From positions 3,251,501-3,315,500 of the forward strand of contig NZ_LZEU01000001.1 in NCBI RefSeq assembly GCF_014490745.1: 64,000 nt of DNA, given 5' to 3'. A program made the position numbers and the translations under genes. Source of the stretch: Pseudomonas alcaligenes. GTDB taxonomy: Bacteria > Pseudomonadota > Gammaproteobacteria > Pseudomonadales > Pseudomonadaceae. Below are positions 51,586-61,742 of the stretch, piece after piece; the first letter of the stretch is position 1, and the number at the start of each line of letters is the position of its first letter. Under the pieces are notes generated by a model. That model saw only the letters and a list, made by a program, of their open reading frames with translations. It was not told the DNA's origin and did not search any database.

Positions 51586-53790
51586 GTGCGCCCTTTCAGC
51601 CGCTGGCTGTTGCACCCTGCCGTTTCGCTCACCTCGCTCGGGGTGCTGTTTCTTCTGTTGCCCGTTGCCAGCCGCTACTGGCTGGGCTGGTCAGAACTCT
51701 CCGGTTACCTTTCCGACCTCGCCATTGGCAGCCTGCTGATGCTGCTCTGCTACCGCCGCCCGCTGCTGGCCGTGCCGCTGATGCTGGTCTGGGCGCTGAT
51801 GCTGCTGGGCAACGCCGAGCTGGTCAACGCCGTGGGCCGCATGCCCGAACCCAGCGACCTCAAGTACCTGGGCGATCCGCAATTCGTCAGCCACTCCACC
51901 CAGGGCGCCGGCATCCGCTACCCGCTGCTGGCAGTGGCCCTCGGCCTGGGCGTGCTGGCTTGCCTGCTCAGCGGGCGCAAGCGCTGGCCGGCGCTGCCGC
52001 GCGCCACCTATGCCGTGCCCCTGGCCCTGCTCGCCGGGCATGCCGCCATCCAGTACGCCGAGCCCAGCGAGGCCGACCAGTGGAAGCTGTTCAACCTGCC
52101 GCACAAGCTGCTGGCGGAGAACCTCAACCGCGCCAGCGTGGCCGCCGAGGACTGGTACTACGGCGATGACAGCGCCACCCCGCCGGACATCGCCGACCTG
52201 GCCCGCCTCGACCTCAACGGCACGCCGCTGCTGCCCAACGGTGGCAAGGCGCGCAACGTGCTGATCGTCACCATGGAAGGCATCCCCGGCGCCTACATCG
52301 CGCGCAACCGCAACCTGCTGCACAGCAGCTATCAGGAAGACCTGATGCCGCGCCTGAGCCAGTGGGCCGAGCGCAGCATGACCACCCCGGACTACGTGCT
52401 GCACAGTCACCAGACCATCCGCGGCCTGTACTCGATGCTCTGCGGCGACTATCCCAAGCTCGACTCGGGCACGCCCAAGGGCGTGGAGCTGCTCAACAGC
52501 CAGACCCGCAACCTGCAATGCCTGCCCGCACAGCTGCGCTTCCAGGGCTTCAGCACCCACTTCCTGCAGGGCGCCGGGCTGCGCTTCATGGCCAAGGATC
52601 AGATCATGCCGCACATGGGTTTCCAGCAGACCCACGGCCGCGACTGGTTCAAGAACAAGCCCTACCTGGAATTCCCCTGGGGCATGGACGACAAATCCTA
52701 CTTCGAGGGCGCGCTGAAGTACGTCACCCAGCTGCGCCAGAAGAAGCAGCCGTGGATGCTCACCCTGCTCACCGTCGGCACCCACCAGCCCTATTCCGCT
52801 CCGCCGGAGTACCTGGCCCGCTACGCCACCAACAAGCAGGCCGCCATCGGCTACCTGGATGACGCGGTGGCCGACTTCCTCGATGCCCTGGAAAAACAGG
52901 GCGTGCTCAAGGACACCCTGGTGATCCTCACCTCCGACGAGTCCCACGGCCTGGAGAACGTGCGCCTGGCCTCGGCCTGGGGCTTCAACCTGGTGCTGGC
53001 ACCTGACCAGGCGCAGCTGCCTTCGGTCAAGCAGGGGGTCTACGGGCATGTCGATCTGACCGCCTCGGTGCTCGACTACTTCGCCCTGCCGGTACCGCAG
53101 AACATCTCCGGGCGCTCGCTGTTCCGCGACTACGCCAACCCGCGCGAGATCATGTCCTATACCAACGGCCTGCTGCGCCACCACGACGGCCACACCTTTA
53201 CCGAGTGCAACTTCCAGCAGGTCTGCCGGCGCTATACCAGCAGCGGTTTCATCGCCGACAGCGCGCAGTACCTAGGGCGCATCGGCGGCCGCCAGGCGCG
53301 CCTGTTCAGCCAGCGCGCCGCCCTGCTCGACCAGTCGCTGACCGGCGGCCAGGTCGGCCAGCATTACCAGTTCGCCAACCGCGAGCGCGTCCCGCTGAAA
53401 AGCACGGAGCCCAACGACTGGGCGGACAACCTGATCGGTGCCCAGTACCTGGAGATGCCCCAGGGCACCCGCACCCGCGTGACCCTGAAGATCGAGGGTA
53501 GCGGCCTCGACCGCCGTGGCGTCAGCCTGCAGCTCAAGGCCAAGGAGTTCGACCGCGACGTCGCCCTGGCCATCCCCGCGCTGCCGCACCTGGAGCGCGG
53601 CAAGGCGGTGACCCTGAGCTTCGACTTCGACAACCCGAAGACGCGCAAGGCCTTCTCCTTCCACCTGACCGGCGCCGGCCACGGTGCAATACGTATCAGC
53701 GACTTCAGCGTGATCACCGAGCCAATGCCGGACGAACTGCTGGCCGCCGACGGCGAAGGCAACAGCGCCGCCCAGTCGATGCACCACTGA
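51586..53790 (+). CDS. LTA-synthase-family sulfatase-fold membrane protein
   Basis: A 734-aa protein. Residues 1-170 form about four or five membrane helices. Residues 210-520 are a sulfatase/alkaline-phosphatase-type domain: VLIVTMEGIPGAYI (metal Glu), HSHQTIRGLYSMLCG (nucleophile Thr) and LTSDESHG (metal Asp/Glu/His). A C-terminal beta-rich domain of about 150 residues follows. Relatives transfer glycerol-phosphate or phosphoethanolamine in the envelope; Pseudomonas has no LTA, so periplasmic glucan or lipid modification is more likely. Starts at GTG with AGGAG upstream. Confidence 0.86.
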   Translation: MRPFSRWLLHPAVSLTSLGVLFLLLPVASRYWLGWSELSGYLSDLAIGSLLMLLCYRRPLLAVPLMLVWALMLLGNAELVNAVGRMPEPSDLKYLGDPQFVSHSTQGAGIRYPLLAVALGLGVLACLLSGRKRWPALPRATYAVPLALLAGHAAIQYAEPSEADQWKLFNLPHKLLAENLNRASVAAEDWYYGDDSATPPDIADLARLDLNGTPLLPNGGKARNVLIVTMEGIPGAYIARNRNLLHSSYQEDLMPRLSQWAERSMTTPDYVLHSHQTIRGLYSMLCGDYPKLDSGTPKGVELLNSQTRNLQCLPAQLRFQGFSTHFLQGAGLRFMAKDQIMPHMGFQQTHGRDWFKNKPYLEFPWGMDDKSYFEGALKYVTQLRQKKQPWMLTLLTVGTHQPYSAPPEYLARYATNKQAAIGYLDDAVADFLDALEKQGVLKDTLVILTSDESHGLENVRLASAWGFNLVLAPDQAQLPSVKQGVYGHVDLTASVLDYFALPVPQNISGRSLFRDYANPREIMSYTNGLLRHHDGHTFTECNFQQVCRRYTSSGFIADSAQYLGRIGGRQARLFSQRAALLDQSLTGGQVGQHYQFANRERVPLKSTEPNDWADNLIGAQYLEMPQGTRTRVTLKIEGSGLDRRGVSLQLKAKEFDRDVALAIPALPHLERGKAVTLSFDFDNPKTRKAFSFHLTGAGHGAIRISDFSVITEPMPDELLAADGEGNSAAQSMHH

Positions 53791-53792
53791 GC

Positions 53793-53827
53793 CCGGGCGG
53801 GTCAGGGCAAGCGCCCTGCCCCGCCTC
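53793..53827 (+). other. GC-rich hairpin after the LTA-synthase-family gene
   Basis: GGCGGG-CAGGGC pairs with GCCCTG-CCCGCC around AAGC. No U tract follows, so it may be a weak or Rho-dependent end. Confidence 0.45.
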
Positions 53828-53926
53828 CCGGACTGCAAGACGCCAACGCTTTTCCACCCCGTTCTGCCAGCTGCCGGCAGCGGGCGGTTACACTATGCGT
53901 TCATTCCTTTCTGCGACCACGCCCCC

Positions 53927-54649
53927 ATGAGCGAAACCGAACGCCTGTCCAAACGCCTGACCCAGCAACTGCCCTGCTCGCGCCGCGAAGCCGAGCTGTA
54001 TATCGAGGGTGGCTGGGTGACGGTCGATGGCCGTGTGGTGGAGGAGCCGCAGTTCAAGGTCGGTGACCAGCAGATCGCCCTGCTCCCCGGCGCCGTGGCC
54101 GAGACCCTGCCGCCGGTGACCCTGCTGCTGCACAAGCCGGCCGGCCTGGGCTGCGGCATGGGCGCCAACTCGGTACAGCAACTGCTCAACCTGGCCAGCC
54201 GCAGCCCGGACGATGCCAGCAGCATCCGCCCGCTACAGCGCCATTTCAGCCGCCTGGATCTGCTTACCCCGCTGGAAACCGACGCCAGCGGCCTGCTGGT
54301 ATTCAGCCAGAGCCGCGCAGTGATCCGCCTGTTCAAGGAGGACGGCGACCAGCTCGAACACGAATACGTGGTGGAGGTCGCCGGAGAGCTGGCCGGCAAC
54401 GGCCTCAAGCGCCTGGCCTTCGGCCTCAGCTACAAGGGCGTGACCCTGCCGCCGTGCAAGGTCAGCTGGCAGAGCGAAACCCGCCTGCGCTTCGCCATCA
54501 AGGCGGTGCAGCCGGGGCAGCTGCGCTTCATGTGCGAAAGCGTCGGCCTGCAGGTATTGAACATCCGCCGCCTGCGCATCGGCCGCACCGGCATGGCCAA
54601 GCTGCCAGTCGGCCAGTGGCGCTACCTGGGTGCCCACGAGAAGTTCTGA
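53927..54649 (+). CDS. RsuA/RluF-family pseudouridine synthase
   Basis: A 240-aa enzyme with an N-terminal S4 RNA-binding domain (CSRREAELYIEGGWVTVDGRVV) and a pseudouridine synthase domain (LLHKPAGLGCGM). The catalytic motif is unusual. The family usually has GRLD followed by x-x-T-x-GL, whereas here SRLDLLTPLETDASGLLVF has five extra residues between RLD and the T/DASGL part. The Asp is present, so activity is plausible. Length is normal for the RluF type; the target RNA is not known. Confidence 0.85.
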   Translation: MSETERLSKRLTQQLPCSRREAELYIEGGWVTVDGRVVEEPQFKVGDQQIALLPGAVAETLPPVTLLLHKPAGLGCGMGANSVQQLLNLASRSPDDASSIRPLQRHFSRLDLLTPLETDASGLLVFSQSRAVIRLFKEDGDQLEHEYVVEVAGELAGNGLKRLAFGLSYKGVTLPPCKVSWQSETRLRFAIKAVQPGQLRFMCESVGLQVLNIRRLRIGRTGMAKLPVGQWRYLGAHEKF

Positions 54650-54654
54650 GGCTC

Positions 54655-55380
54655 TCAGTAGTCGGCGTAGCGCCGCTCGATCTCCAGATACTCACCGCTG
54701 TCGCGGATCACCTGCAGGCCCCGGTCGAAGCGGGCGCGCTGCTCGTCCAGGCGAAAGCCGACACTGTAAGGGGTCGGCGGAAAGATGAAGTACCAGGTCA
54801 CCGGCTGACGGACATCGACCTGGTCGGCCACCTGGGCATTGAAGAAGTGCAGGATGCGCGGATCGCCCACCACCACATCGACCCGCCCGCTGTAGAGCAG
54901 GCGGTTGCGGTTGATCTGCTGGGCCTCCTCGCGATAGCCCGAATTGCCATCGGCCATGGCCTGGAACTCTGGCCCCAGGAGGTGGCGGGCGCGCTGGAAG
55001 GCACTCACCGAATAGCCGCCCAGGTCGGCCACGCTGGCGATGCGGTAATTCCGTGACGACAGCGCCGCCGCCGCGTTGTGGTAGTAAATATAGGTCGCCG
55101 AGTAGAAGGCCTCGCCCCCGCTGTTCGGGTTGGTGGTGGCGATACCGTCCAGCTCGCCGCGGCGCAGCGCCAGGTGCAGACGCTCCATCGGCGCGTAGTG
55201 CACCTCCAGGGTGAAACCGGCGGCACGGGCGGCGGCGGCGACAATGTCGTACTCCAGGCCGCGCGCCTCGTTCTCGAACACATAGGGCGGCTTGTGGGTG
55301 CCAAAACCAATGCGCAGCGGCTCGGCCAAAACTGGCATGACCGCCAGCATCCAACACGCCAACCCGACGCCTAAGCGCAT
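54655..55380 (-). CDS. Periplasmic substrate-binding protein (SBP_bac_3 type)
   Basis: A 241-aa protein with a signal peptide (MRLGVGLACWMLAVMPVLA) and the amino-acid-binding-protein fold: LRIGFGTHKPPYVFENEARGLEYDIVAAAARA at the mature N-terminus, RRGELDGIATT in the middle. Orphan proteins of this kind in Pseudomonas are often not tied to a transporter. The ATG at 55380 has GGGGG upstream. No permease or ATPase is adjacent. Confidence 0.84.
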   Translation of the reverse strand: MRLGVGLACWMLAVMPVLAEPLRIGFGTHKPPYVFENEARGLEYDIVAAAARAAGFTLEVHYAPMERLHLALRRGELDGIATTNPNSGGEAFYSATYIYYHNAAAALSSRNYRIASVADLGGYSVSAFQRARHLLGPEFQAMADGNSGYREEAQQINRNRLLYSGRVDVVVGDPRILHFFNAQVADQVDVRQPVTWYFIFPPTPYSVGFRLDEQRARFDRGLQVIRDSGEYLEIERRYADY

Positions 55381-55527
55381 GCCTACCCCCTGAGTCCAAT
55401 CAGCCAAGCATAGGCCGCCCGCCTCCCCTAAAGCCATCACCGGCGCGTATGAGCCACGATACGTCCACAGCACCCTACAAGGGGCTAGACTCAGCGCTCA
55501 CTGCCCAGCGCTCCAAGGAGAAATATC

Positions 55528-56505
55528 ATGCTCAAAGCCGAATACCAGCACCGCGGCAAAGTCCCGCAGGATGTCATCGAAGCAGTGCCGCTGAGCCTGC
55601 CGACGCTGGCGGCCGGTCAGGCACTGGTCAAGGTACTGGCCGCGCCGATCAACCCCTCCGATGTGCTCACCCTGACCGGCGAATACGGCATGCTGCCGCC
55701 GCTGCCGGCCATCGGCGGTAACGAAGGCGTGGGCCGCATCGAGGCCGTGGCTGATGACGTGAAGCACCTCAAGGTCGGCCAGACCGTGCTGCTGCCGGTC
55801 GGTAGCGGCACCTGGGTAACCCACCTGCATGCCCCGGCCGCCAAGCTGATCCCGCTGCCGGATGCCGACCCGCAACAGCTGGCGATGATGACCATCAACC
55901 CGCCAACCGCCTCCCTGCTGCTCAGCCAGTTCGTCAACCTGCAACCGGGCGACTGGGTGATCCAGAACGCTGCCAACTCCGGGGTCGGCGGCTACCTGAT
56001 CCAGCTGGCCAAGTTGCGCGGCTTCAAGACCCTCAACGTGGTACGCCGTGAAGCGGCCGTGGCCGGGGTCAAGGCCGAAGGCGGCGACGTAGTGCTGGTG
56101 GATGGCCCGGATCTGCACAAGCGGGTACGCGAGGCCACCGGCGGCGCCAAGGTGATGCTGGGCATTGATGCCGTGGGCGGCAAATCCACCGACCACCTGG
56201 CGGCCTCCCTCAGCGAGGGCGGCGTGCTGGTCAACTACGGTCTGATGAGCGGAGAGCCGTGCCAGGTGTCGGCGGCCTCCTTCGTGTTCCGTGACGTCAC
56301 CCTGCGCGGCTTCTGGCTGGCCAAGTGGTTCCAGAAGGCCAGCCCGGCCGAGCAGATGAAGGTGTTCGGCGAGCTGACCCAGCTGATCGCCAGCGGCAAG
56401 CTCAAGGCGCGCATCGCCGCCACCTACAACGTCAGCCAGATCAAGGAAGCGATTGCCGCAGCCGCCAGCGGCGAGCGCGACGGCAAGATCCTGATCGTGC
56501 CCTGA
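55528..56505 (+). CDS. Zinc-free MDR oxidoreductase (MECR/enoyl reductase-like)
   Basis: A 325-aa medium-chain reductase. APINPSDVLTLTGEYGMLPPLPAIGGNEGVGRI is the signature of the 2-enoyl thioester reductase (MECR/ETR) branch, and the cofactor motif is NAANSGVGGYLIQLAKLRGFKTLNVVRR (NADPH type). It could reduce enoyl-acyl carriers or quinones. AAGGAG lies before the ATG. Monocistronic, ending at a terminator. Confidence 0.88.
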   Translation: MLKAEYQHRGKVPQDVIEAVPLSLPTLAAGQALVKVLAAPINPSDVLTLTGEYGMLPPLPAIGGNEGVGRIEAVADDVKHLKVGQTVLLPVGSGTWVTHLHAPAAKLIPLPDADPQQLAMMTINPPTASLLLSQFVNLQPGDWVIQNAANSGVGGYLIQLAKLRGFKTLNVVRREAAVAGVKAEGGDVVLVDGPDLHKRVREATGGAKVMLGIDAVGGKSTDHLAASLSEGGVLVNYGLMSGEPCQVSAASFVFRDVTLRGFWLAKWFQKASPAEQMKVFGELTQLIASGKLKARIAATYNVSQIKEAIAAAASGERDGKILIVP

Positions 56506-56520
56506 GCGTAGGCGCCATGA

Positions 56521-56550
56521 AAAAGGGGCCCCTCGGGGCCCCTTCTCGTT

Positions 56551-56551
<1 letters not shown>
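56521..56551. terminator. Bidirectional terminator
   Basis: AAGGGGCCCC-TC-GGGGCCCCTT is a near-perfect palindrome between the converging MDR and DEAD-box genes, with A and T tracts at its ends. Confidence 0.85.
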
Positions 56552-57891
<1,340 letters not shown>

Positions 57892-58030
57892 GGGGGATAC
57901 CTCGACAAGAATCAGCAAAACAGCTGCATAGGTTACCGGTTGTCGACGCAAATGACCGCTTCTGTCGTGCAAAAGCCCGCGCTGGATGGCTGAACGGCTG
58001 TTCGTCCGCCCTCGGCAGCTGCCTGTTTTT

Positions 58031-58059
58031 TGTACAAAACTGAACAAGCGGATAGAATG
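58031..58059 (+). promoter_or_regulatory. Promoter of yhhQ
   Basis: TTGTAC (58031-58036), 17 bases, TAGAAT (58054-58059). The transcript would start near 58066 and contain the preQ1 riboswitch. Confidence 0.7.
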
Positions 58060-58082
58060 CGCGCCGCTTTCAATCCCGAACA

Positions 58083-58115
58083 CATGGGTTCCCTAACCCC
58101 ATCCACTAAAAAGGT
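58083..58115 (+). ncRNA. preQ1-I riboswitch controlling yhhQ
   Basis: Stem ATGGG (58084-58088) with CCCAT (58098-58102) encloses the loop TTCCCTAAC, followed by the A-rich tail TAAAAAGG (58107-58114). CCT in the loop (58092-58094) can pair with AGG (58112-58114) to form the preQ1-I pseudoknot. The AGG is also the Shine-Dalgarno sequence eight bases before the ATG, so preQ1 binding would block translation. The small H-type pseudoknot and the downstream queuosine gene both fit. Confidence 0.8.
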
Positions 58116-58121
58116 CCTGCC

Positions 58122-58775
58122 ATGTCCCTGCTGCCCGAGCAGCGTCGGCGCTCTGCGCTGGCGGTGCTGATCGTCTTCCATATCTTCATCATCATCGCCA
58201 GCAACTACCTGGTGCAGCTGCCGATCACCCTGTTCGGCTGGCACACCACCTGGGGCGCGTTCAGCTTCCCGTTCATCTTCCTGGCCACCGACCTGACCGT
58301 ACGCCTGCTTGGCAAACGCCCGGCACGCCAGGTCATCGCCCGCGTCATGCTGCCGGCGCTGGTCGCATCCTATGTGGTCTCGGTGCTGTTCCAGGAAGGT
58401 GCGTTCCGCGGCCTGGCGTCGCTGGGCCAGTTCAACGAGTTCGTCCTGCGCATCTCCGTGGCCAGCTTCTTCGCCTACGTGCTCGGGCAGATCCTCGACA
58501 TCCAGGTATTCGACCGCCTGCGCCAGCTGCCGCAGTGGTGGATCGCCCCTACCGTGTCGACCATCTTCGGCAACTTGCTGGACACCTTCGCCTTCTTCTC
58601 GGTGGCCTTCTGGCACAGCAGCAACCCCTTCATGGCCGAGCACTGGGTAGAGATCGCCACCGTCGACTACGGGGTCAAACTGAGCATCAGTCTGCTGTTG
58701 TTCGTGCCGCTGTACGGCATGCTGCTCAATGCCATACTGAGCCTGCTGGCCGGGCGCCAGGGCCGCACGGCCTGA
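58122..58775 (+). CDS. yhhQ: Queuosine precursor transporter YhhQ
   Basis: A 217-aa inner membrane protein (DUF165/COG1738) with six helices that takes up preQ0/preQ1 for queuosine tRNA modification. FSFPFIFLATDLTVRLLGKRPAR and ASFFAYVLGQILDIQVFDRLR are family signatures. It is preceded by a promoter and preQ1-I riboswitch, which agrees with the function. No other queuosine gene is nearby. Confidence 0.93.
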   Translation: MSLLPEQRRRSALAVLIVFHIFIIIASNYLVQLPITLFGWHTTWGAFSFPFIFLATDLTVRLLGKRPARQVIARVMLPALVASYVVSVLFQEGAFRGLASLGQFNEFVLRISVASFFAYVLGQILDIQVFDRLRQLPQWWIAPTVSTIFGNLLDTFAFFSVAFWHSSNPFMAEHWVEIATVDYGVKLSISLLLFVPLYGMLLNAILSLLAGRQGRTA

Positions 58776-58829
58776 GCGACCCGCCGGATTTCCGGCGTAT
58801 CACGGCCACTTCTTCCAGGAGTTTGTCCC

Positions 58830-59243
58830 ATGCCTCGTTTGCTGCTGCCCACCCTCGCCGGCCTGAGCCTGATCCTCAGCCTCACTGCCGGTGCCGCCCC
58901 CAAACATGACAAGCACGACAAGCATGACGCTCACGGCAGCAGCGATGCCGGCGTGCAGGTCGACCTGCGCGGCCCGAGCATCGATATCGGCCGGGTGCGC
59001 ATCATCCTCGGCGACAACCGCGAGCTGATCGGCCCGGCGCAATCGCTGCCGCCGGGCATCCGCAAGAACCTGGCGCGCGGCAAGCCGCTGCCGCCCGGCA
59101 TCGCCAAGCGCTTCGACAACCGCCTGCTCGGCCAGCTGCCGCACTACGACGGCTACGAATGGCAGCAGGTGGGTACCGACGTGGTGCTGGTCACCCTCGC
59201 CACCGGGCTGATCTACCAGGTTCTGGAAAACGTGCTGGATTGA
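58830..59243 (+). CDS. CigR/RcnB-family exported protein
   Basis: A 137-aa protein with a signal peptide (LPTLAGLSLILSLTAGAA), a His/Asp/Lys-rich linker (KHDKHDKHDAH) and the RcnB-like domain with two LPPGI repeats (QSLPPGIRKNLARGKPLPPGIAKRF). RcnB proteins act in nickel/cobalt balance; CigR proteins are annotated as anti-virulence regulators. The linker could bind metals. AGGAG lies before the ATG. The function here is open. Confidence 0.83.
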   Translation: MPRLLLPTLAGLSLILSLTAGAAPKHDKHDKHDAHGSSDAGVQVDLRGPSIDIGRVRIILGDNRELIGPAQSLPPGIRKNLARGKPLPPGIAKRFDNRLLGQLPHYDGYEWQQVGTDVVLVTLATGLIYQVLENVLD

Positions 59244-59329
59244 GCGACAGCCGGAACCTTTGCCTGCCATCGCCACTCCACTGATCAGGGGCCCCTGCCG
59301 GGGCCTTCGTCGGCGTTTGGGGGCAATCC

Positions 59330-59896
59330 ATGAAACCTGCACTGATCTACTACGTGGCCGCCAGCCTGGACGGCTACATCGCCCGTCCGGATGGCCGGGT
59401 CGACTGGCTGGAGGCGATCCAGACCAGCCCTGACGACCACGGTTACCAGGCCTTCTACGATGGCATCGACGCCCTGCTGATGGGGCGCATGACCTTCGAT
59501 ACCCTGCAATCCTTCGGCGGCCCCTGGCCTTACCCGGGCAAGCCCTGCACGGTACTGACGCGCAATCCGCAGAGCACCCTGCCGGCCGGAGTGAGCATGC
59601 GCCACTGCACGCCCACCGAAGCCCTGGCCGACTTCGCCGAGCTGGGCTATCAGCGCATCTGGCTGGTGGGCGGCGGCTCGCTGGCCGGCAACTGCTTTGC
59701 CGCCGGGTTGGTCGACGAACTGGTGGTCAGCCTGGTGCCCTACCTGCTCGGCGCCGGCATCCCGCTGTTTTCCACCGGGCTGGAACGGCCTCTGAGCCTG
59801 CACGAGCAACGCAGCTTCAGCAGTGGCGTGGTGCAGCTGCACTACCACGTGCTGCCTGAAGCCAGCCTCGCCGAGCAGCTGCAACCCCCGCTATAG
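59330..59896 (+). CDS. Dihydrofolate reductase family protein (RibD C-terminal-like)
   Basis: A 188-aa protein: IYYVAASLDGYIARPDGRVDWLE at the N-terminus, LLMGRMTFDTLQSFG in the middle and WLVGGGSLAGNCFAAGLVDEL later are signatures of the YwjB/YyaP-type DHFR-like group. The NADPH fold is kept, but the folate site differs from true DHFR, so the substrate is unknown. It overlaps the converging rarD gene by six bases. Confidence 0.87.
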   Translation: MKPALIYYVAASLDGYIARPDGRVDWLEAIQTSPDDHGYQAFYDGIDALLMGRMTFDTLQSFGGPWPYPGKPCTVLTRNPQSTLPAGVSMRHCTPTEALADFAELGYQRIWLVGGGSLAGNCFAAGLVDELVVSLVPYLLGAGIPLFSTGLERPLSLHEQRSFSSGVVQLHYHVLPEASLAEQLQPPL

Positions 59897-60787
59897 ACCG
59901 CGGCGGGCCTGCTTGCGCAACAGGCGCGCGCTGTCCCATCCGGTCAGCAGCACAGCCAGCCAGATCGGTGCATACGTCCACAACTGACGCAGATCGAAGG
60001 CCTCGCCGAGAAACACCACCGCCACACCGAACAGCAGTACCGGTTCGACATAGCTGAGGATGCCGAACAGCCCCAGCGGCAGCAGGCGGCTGGCGGCCAT
60101 CATGGCGCCGAAGGCCAGGGCACTGAGCAGGCCCAACCCAGGCAGCAGCCACCACAGCTGCGGCGCCTGGCTGTACACGGCGGGCGGCCCGTAGGCGTGG
60201 ATCAGCCAGATGGCCAGCGGCGCCAGCACCAGCATCTCCAGAACGAAACCGGACAGCGCGTCCAGGCGCATCCAGCGGCGCAGCATGAAATACGGCGGGT
60301 AGCCCAGGGCCGCCACCAGCGTCACCCAGGAAAACGCCCGGGTCAGCCACAGCTCATGCGCCACCCCGAGCAGGGCGCACACGACCGCCAGACGCTGCAG
60401 CGGACGCAGGCGCTCGCCGTAGAACAGCCGGCCGACCAGCACCATGGCCAGCGGCAGCAGGAAGTAGCCGAGCGAGACATCGAGCATGCGCCCGGCCAGC
60501 GGCGCCCAGACAAACAGCAGCCACTGCACGCCCATCAGCACGGCAGCCAGTAGCAGCGCAGGCACCAGCAGCGGCTCGCGCCGCAGGCGAGCCAGGGCCG
60601 CGCCCAGCACCGCCCACTGGCGCGCCAGGGCCACCAGCAACAACACTGCTGGGATCGACCAGAGCACGCGCTGGGCGAACACCTGCAGCCCATCCAGCGG
60701 CGCCAGTTCGCGGACATAGCCGGGAATCAGCACGAACAACAGCGACGCGGTAACCGACAGCACCACGCCGCGCCCCGAAAGCCTCAT
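59891..60787 (-). CDS. rarD: EamA transporter RarD
   Basis: A 298-aa, ten-helix membrane protein. GVVLSVTASLLFVLIPGYVREL and VFAQRVLWSIPAVLLL near the N-terminus, DVSLGYFLLPLAMVLVGRLFYGERL and the second-half LLPLGLFGILSYVEPVLLFGVAVVFLGE match RarD (chloramphenicol-sensitivity protein family). The ATG at 60787 has GGAGGG upstream. The substrate is unknown. Confidence 0.9.
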   Translation of the reverse strand: MRLSGRGVVLSVTASLLFVLIPGYVRELAPLDGLQVFAQRVLWSIPAVLLLVALARQWAVLGAALARLRREPLLVPALLLAAVLMGVQWLLFVWAPLAGRMLDVSLGYFLLPLAMVLVGRLFYGERLRPLQRLAVVCALLGVAHELWLTRAFSWVTLVAALGYPPYFMLRRWMRLDALSGFVLEMLVLAPLAIWLIHAYGPPAVYSQAPQLWWLLPGLGLLSALAFGAMMAASRLLPLGLFGILSYVEPVLLFGVAVVFLGEAFDLRQLWTYAPIWLAVLLTGWDSARLLRKQARRGL

Positions 60788-60924
60788 ATACCCTCCCCGG
60801 CGGACAAAAGGCGGCGACCTTACCCCAGCCTCCCGACAGAGGGAAGGCAATATGCACCAGCATGGCGCATCGGCCGTCTCGCCACCTCTGTGCGGGCCCG
60901 CAGAGAGTGTGGATCGGTAGGCAT

Positions 60925-60957
60925 AAAAAAGCCGGCCGAGCTCTCACTCGACCGGCA
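60925..60957 (-). terminator. Terminator of azoR
   Basis: On the minus strand CCGGTCGAG, a loop, CTCGGCCGGC and TTTTTT, 50 bases after the azoR stop. Confidence 0.9.
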
Positions 60958-61006
60958 GGGGTGCACCCGGAGCAGGGTGCAGGAGAGTAGCGGGAAGATC
61001 GGGGAG

Positions 61007-61606
61007 TCAGGCGACCTTGGCCAGTTGCTCGCGGGCCTTGGCCAGGCCTTTCTCCTGGAACTCGGCGCCCATGTTGAGGCCCTCGGCATGGATGAAGGTC
61101 ACGTCATGGATGCCGACAAAGGCCAGCGCCTGGCGCAGGTAGGGTTCCTGGTGATCCAGGGCACTGCCGCTGTACACGCCGCCACGGGCGGTGAGGACGA
61201 AGGCGCGCTTGCCGGTGAGCAGGCCCTGCGGGCCGGTCTCGGTGTACTTGAAGGTGACGCCGGCACGCAGCACATGGTCGAGCCAGGACTTCAGGGTGCT
61301 GGGGATGGCGAAGTTGTACATCGGCGCGGCCAGCACCAGCACATCGGCAGCCACCAGTTCGTCGGTGAGCAGGTTGGAACGGGCGGCGGCAGCCTTCTCG
61401 GTCGCGTTCTGCTGCTCGACCGGTTTCATCCAGCCACTGAGCAGGTCGATGTCCAGGTGCGGCACCTGCTCCACGGCCAGGTCGCGGATCTTGATCTGAT
61501 CCTGCGGGTTGGCGGCTTGCCACTGGCCGATGAAGTCGGCGGTCAGTTGGCGGGATACCGAACCTTCGGTGCGGGCGCTGCTTTCGATAACCAGGACTTG
61601 GGACAT
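61007..61606 (-). CDS. azoR: FMN-dependent NADH:azoreductase/quinone reductase
   Basis: A 199-aa flavodoxin-like enzyme. VLVIESSARTEGSVSRQLTADFI carries the FMN-phosphate site, APMYNFAIPSTLKSWLDHVLRAG and TARGGVYSG contact the flavin. AzoR reduces quinones, azo compounds and nitroaromatics using NADH. The start at 61606 gives MSQVLVIES. A LysR gene lies 500 bases away beyond a small gene, and a regulatory link is possible but not shown. Confidence 0.93.
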   Translation of the reverse strand: MSQVLVIESSARTEGSVSRQLTADFIGQWQAANPQDQIKIRDLAVEQVPHLDIDLLSGWMKPVEQQNATEKAAAARSNLLTDELVAADVLVLAAPMYNFAIPSTLKSWLDHVLRAGVTFKYTETGPQGLLTGKRAFVLTARGGVYSGSALDHQEPYLRQALAFVGIHDVTFIHAEGLNMGAEFQEKGLAKAREQLAKVA

Positions 61607-61742
61607 GACTTGAACTCCATCGGGGTTGTTGTGCGTCGATGGAGAAAGACTAAGGTGAGACATATCGATAAAAAAGCGTAAATATCCGCTTTAAATAATC
61701 GATTAAGTTGATTTGTCAGTAGCCCCGCACTAGGCTGCTGGC

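Noticed and set aside
51691..53193. A 500-codon minus-strand frame opposite the LTA-synthase-family gene
   Set aside because: Shadow frame with Gln/His/Val/Gly-rich composition. The plus strand has a membrane domain and a complete sulfatase-fold active site.
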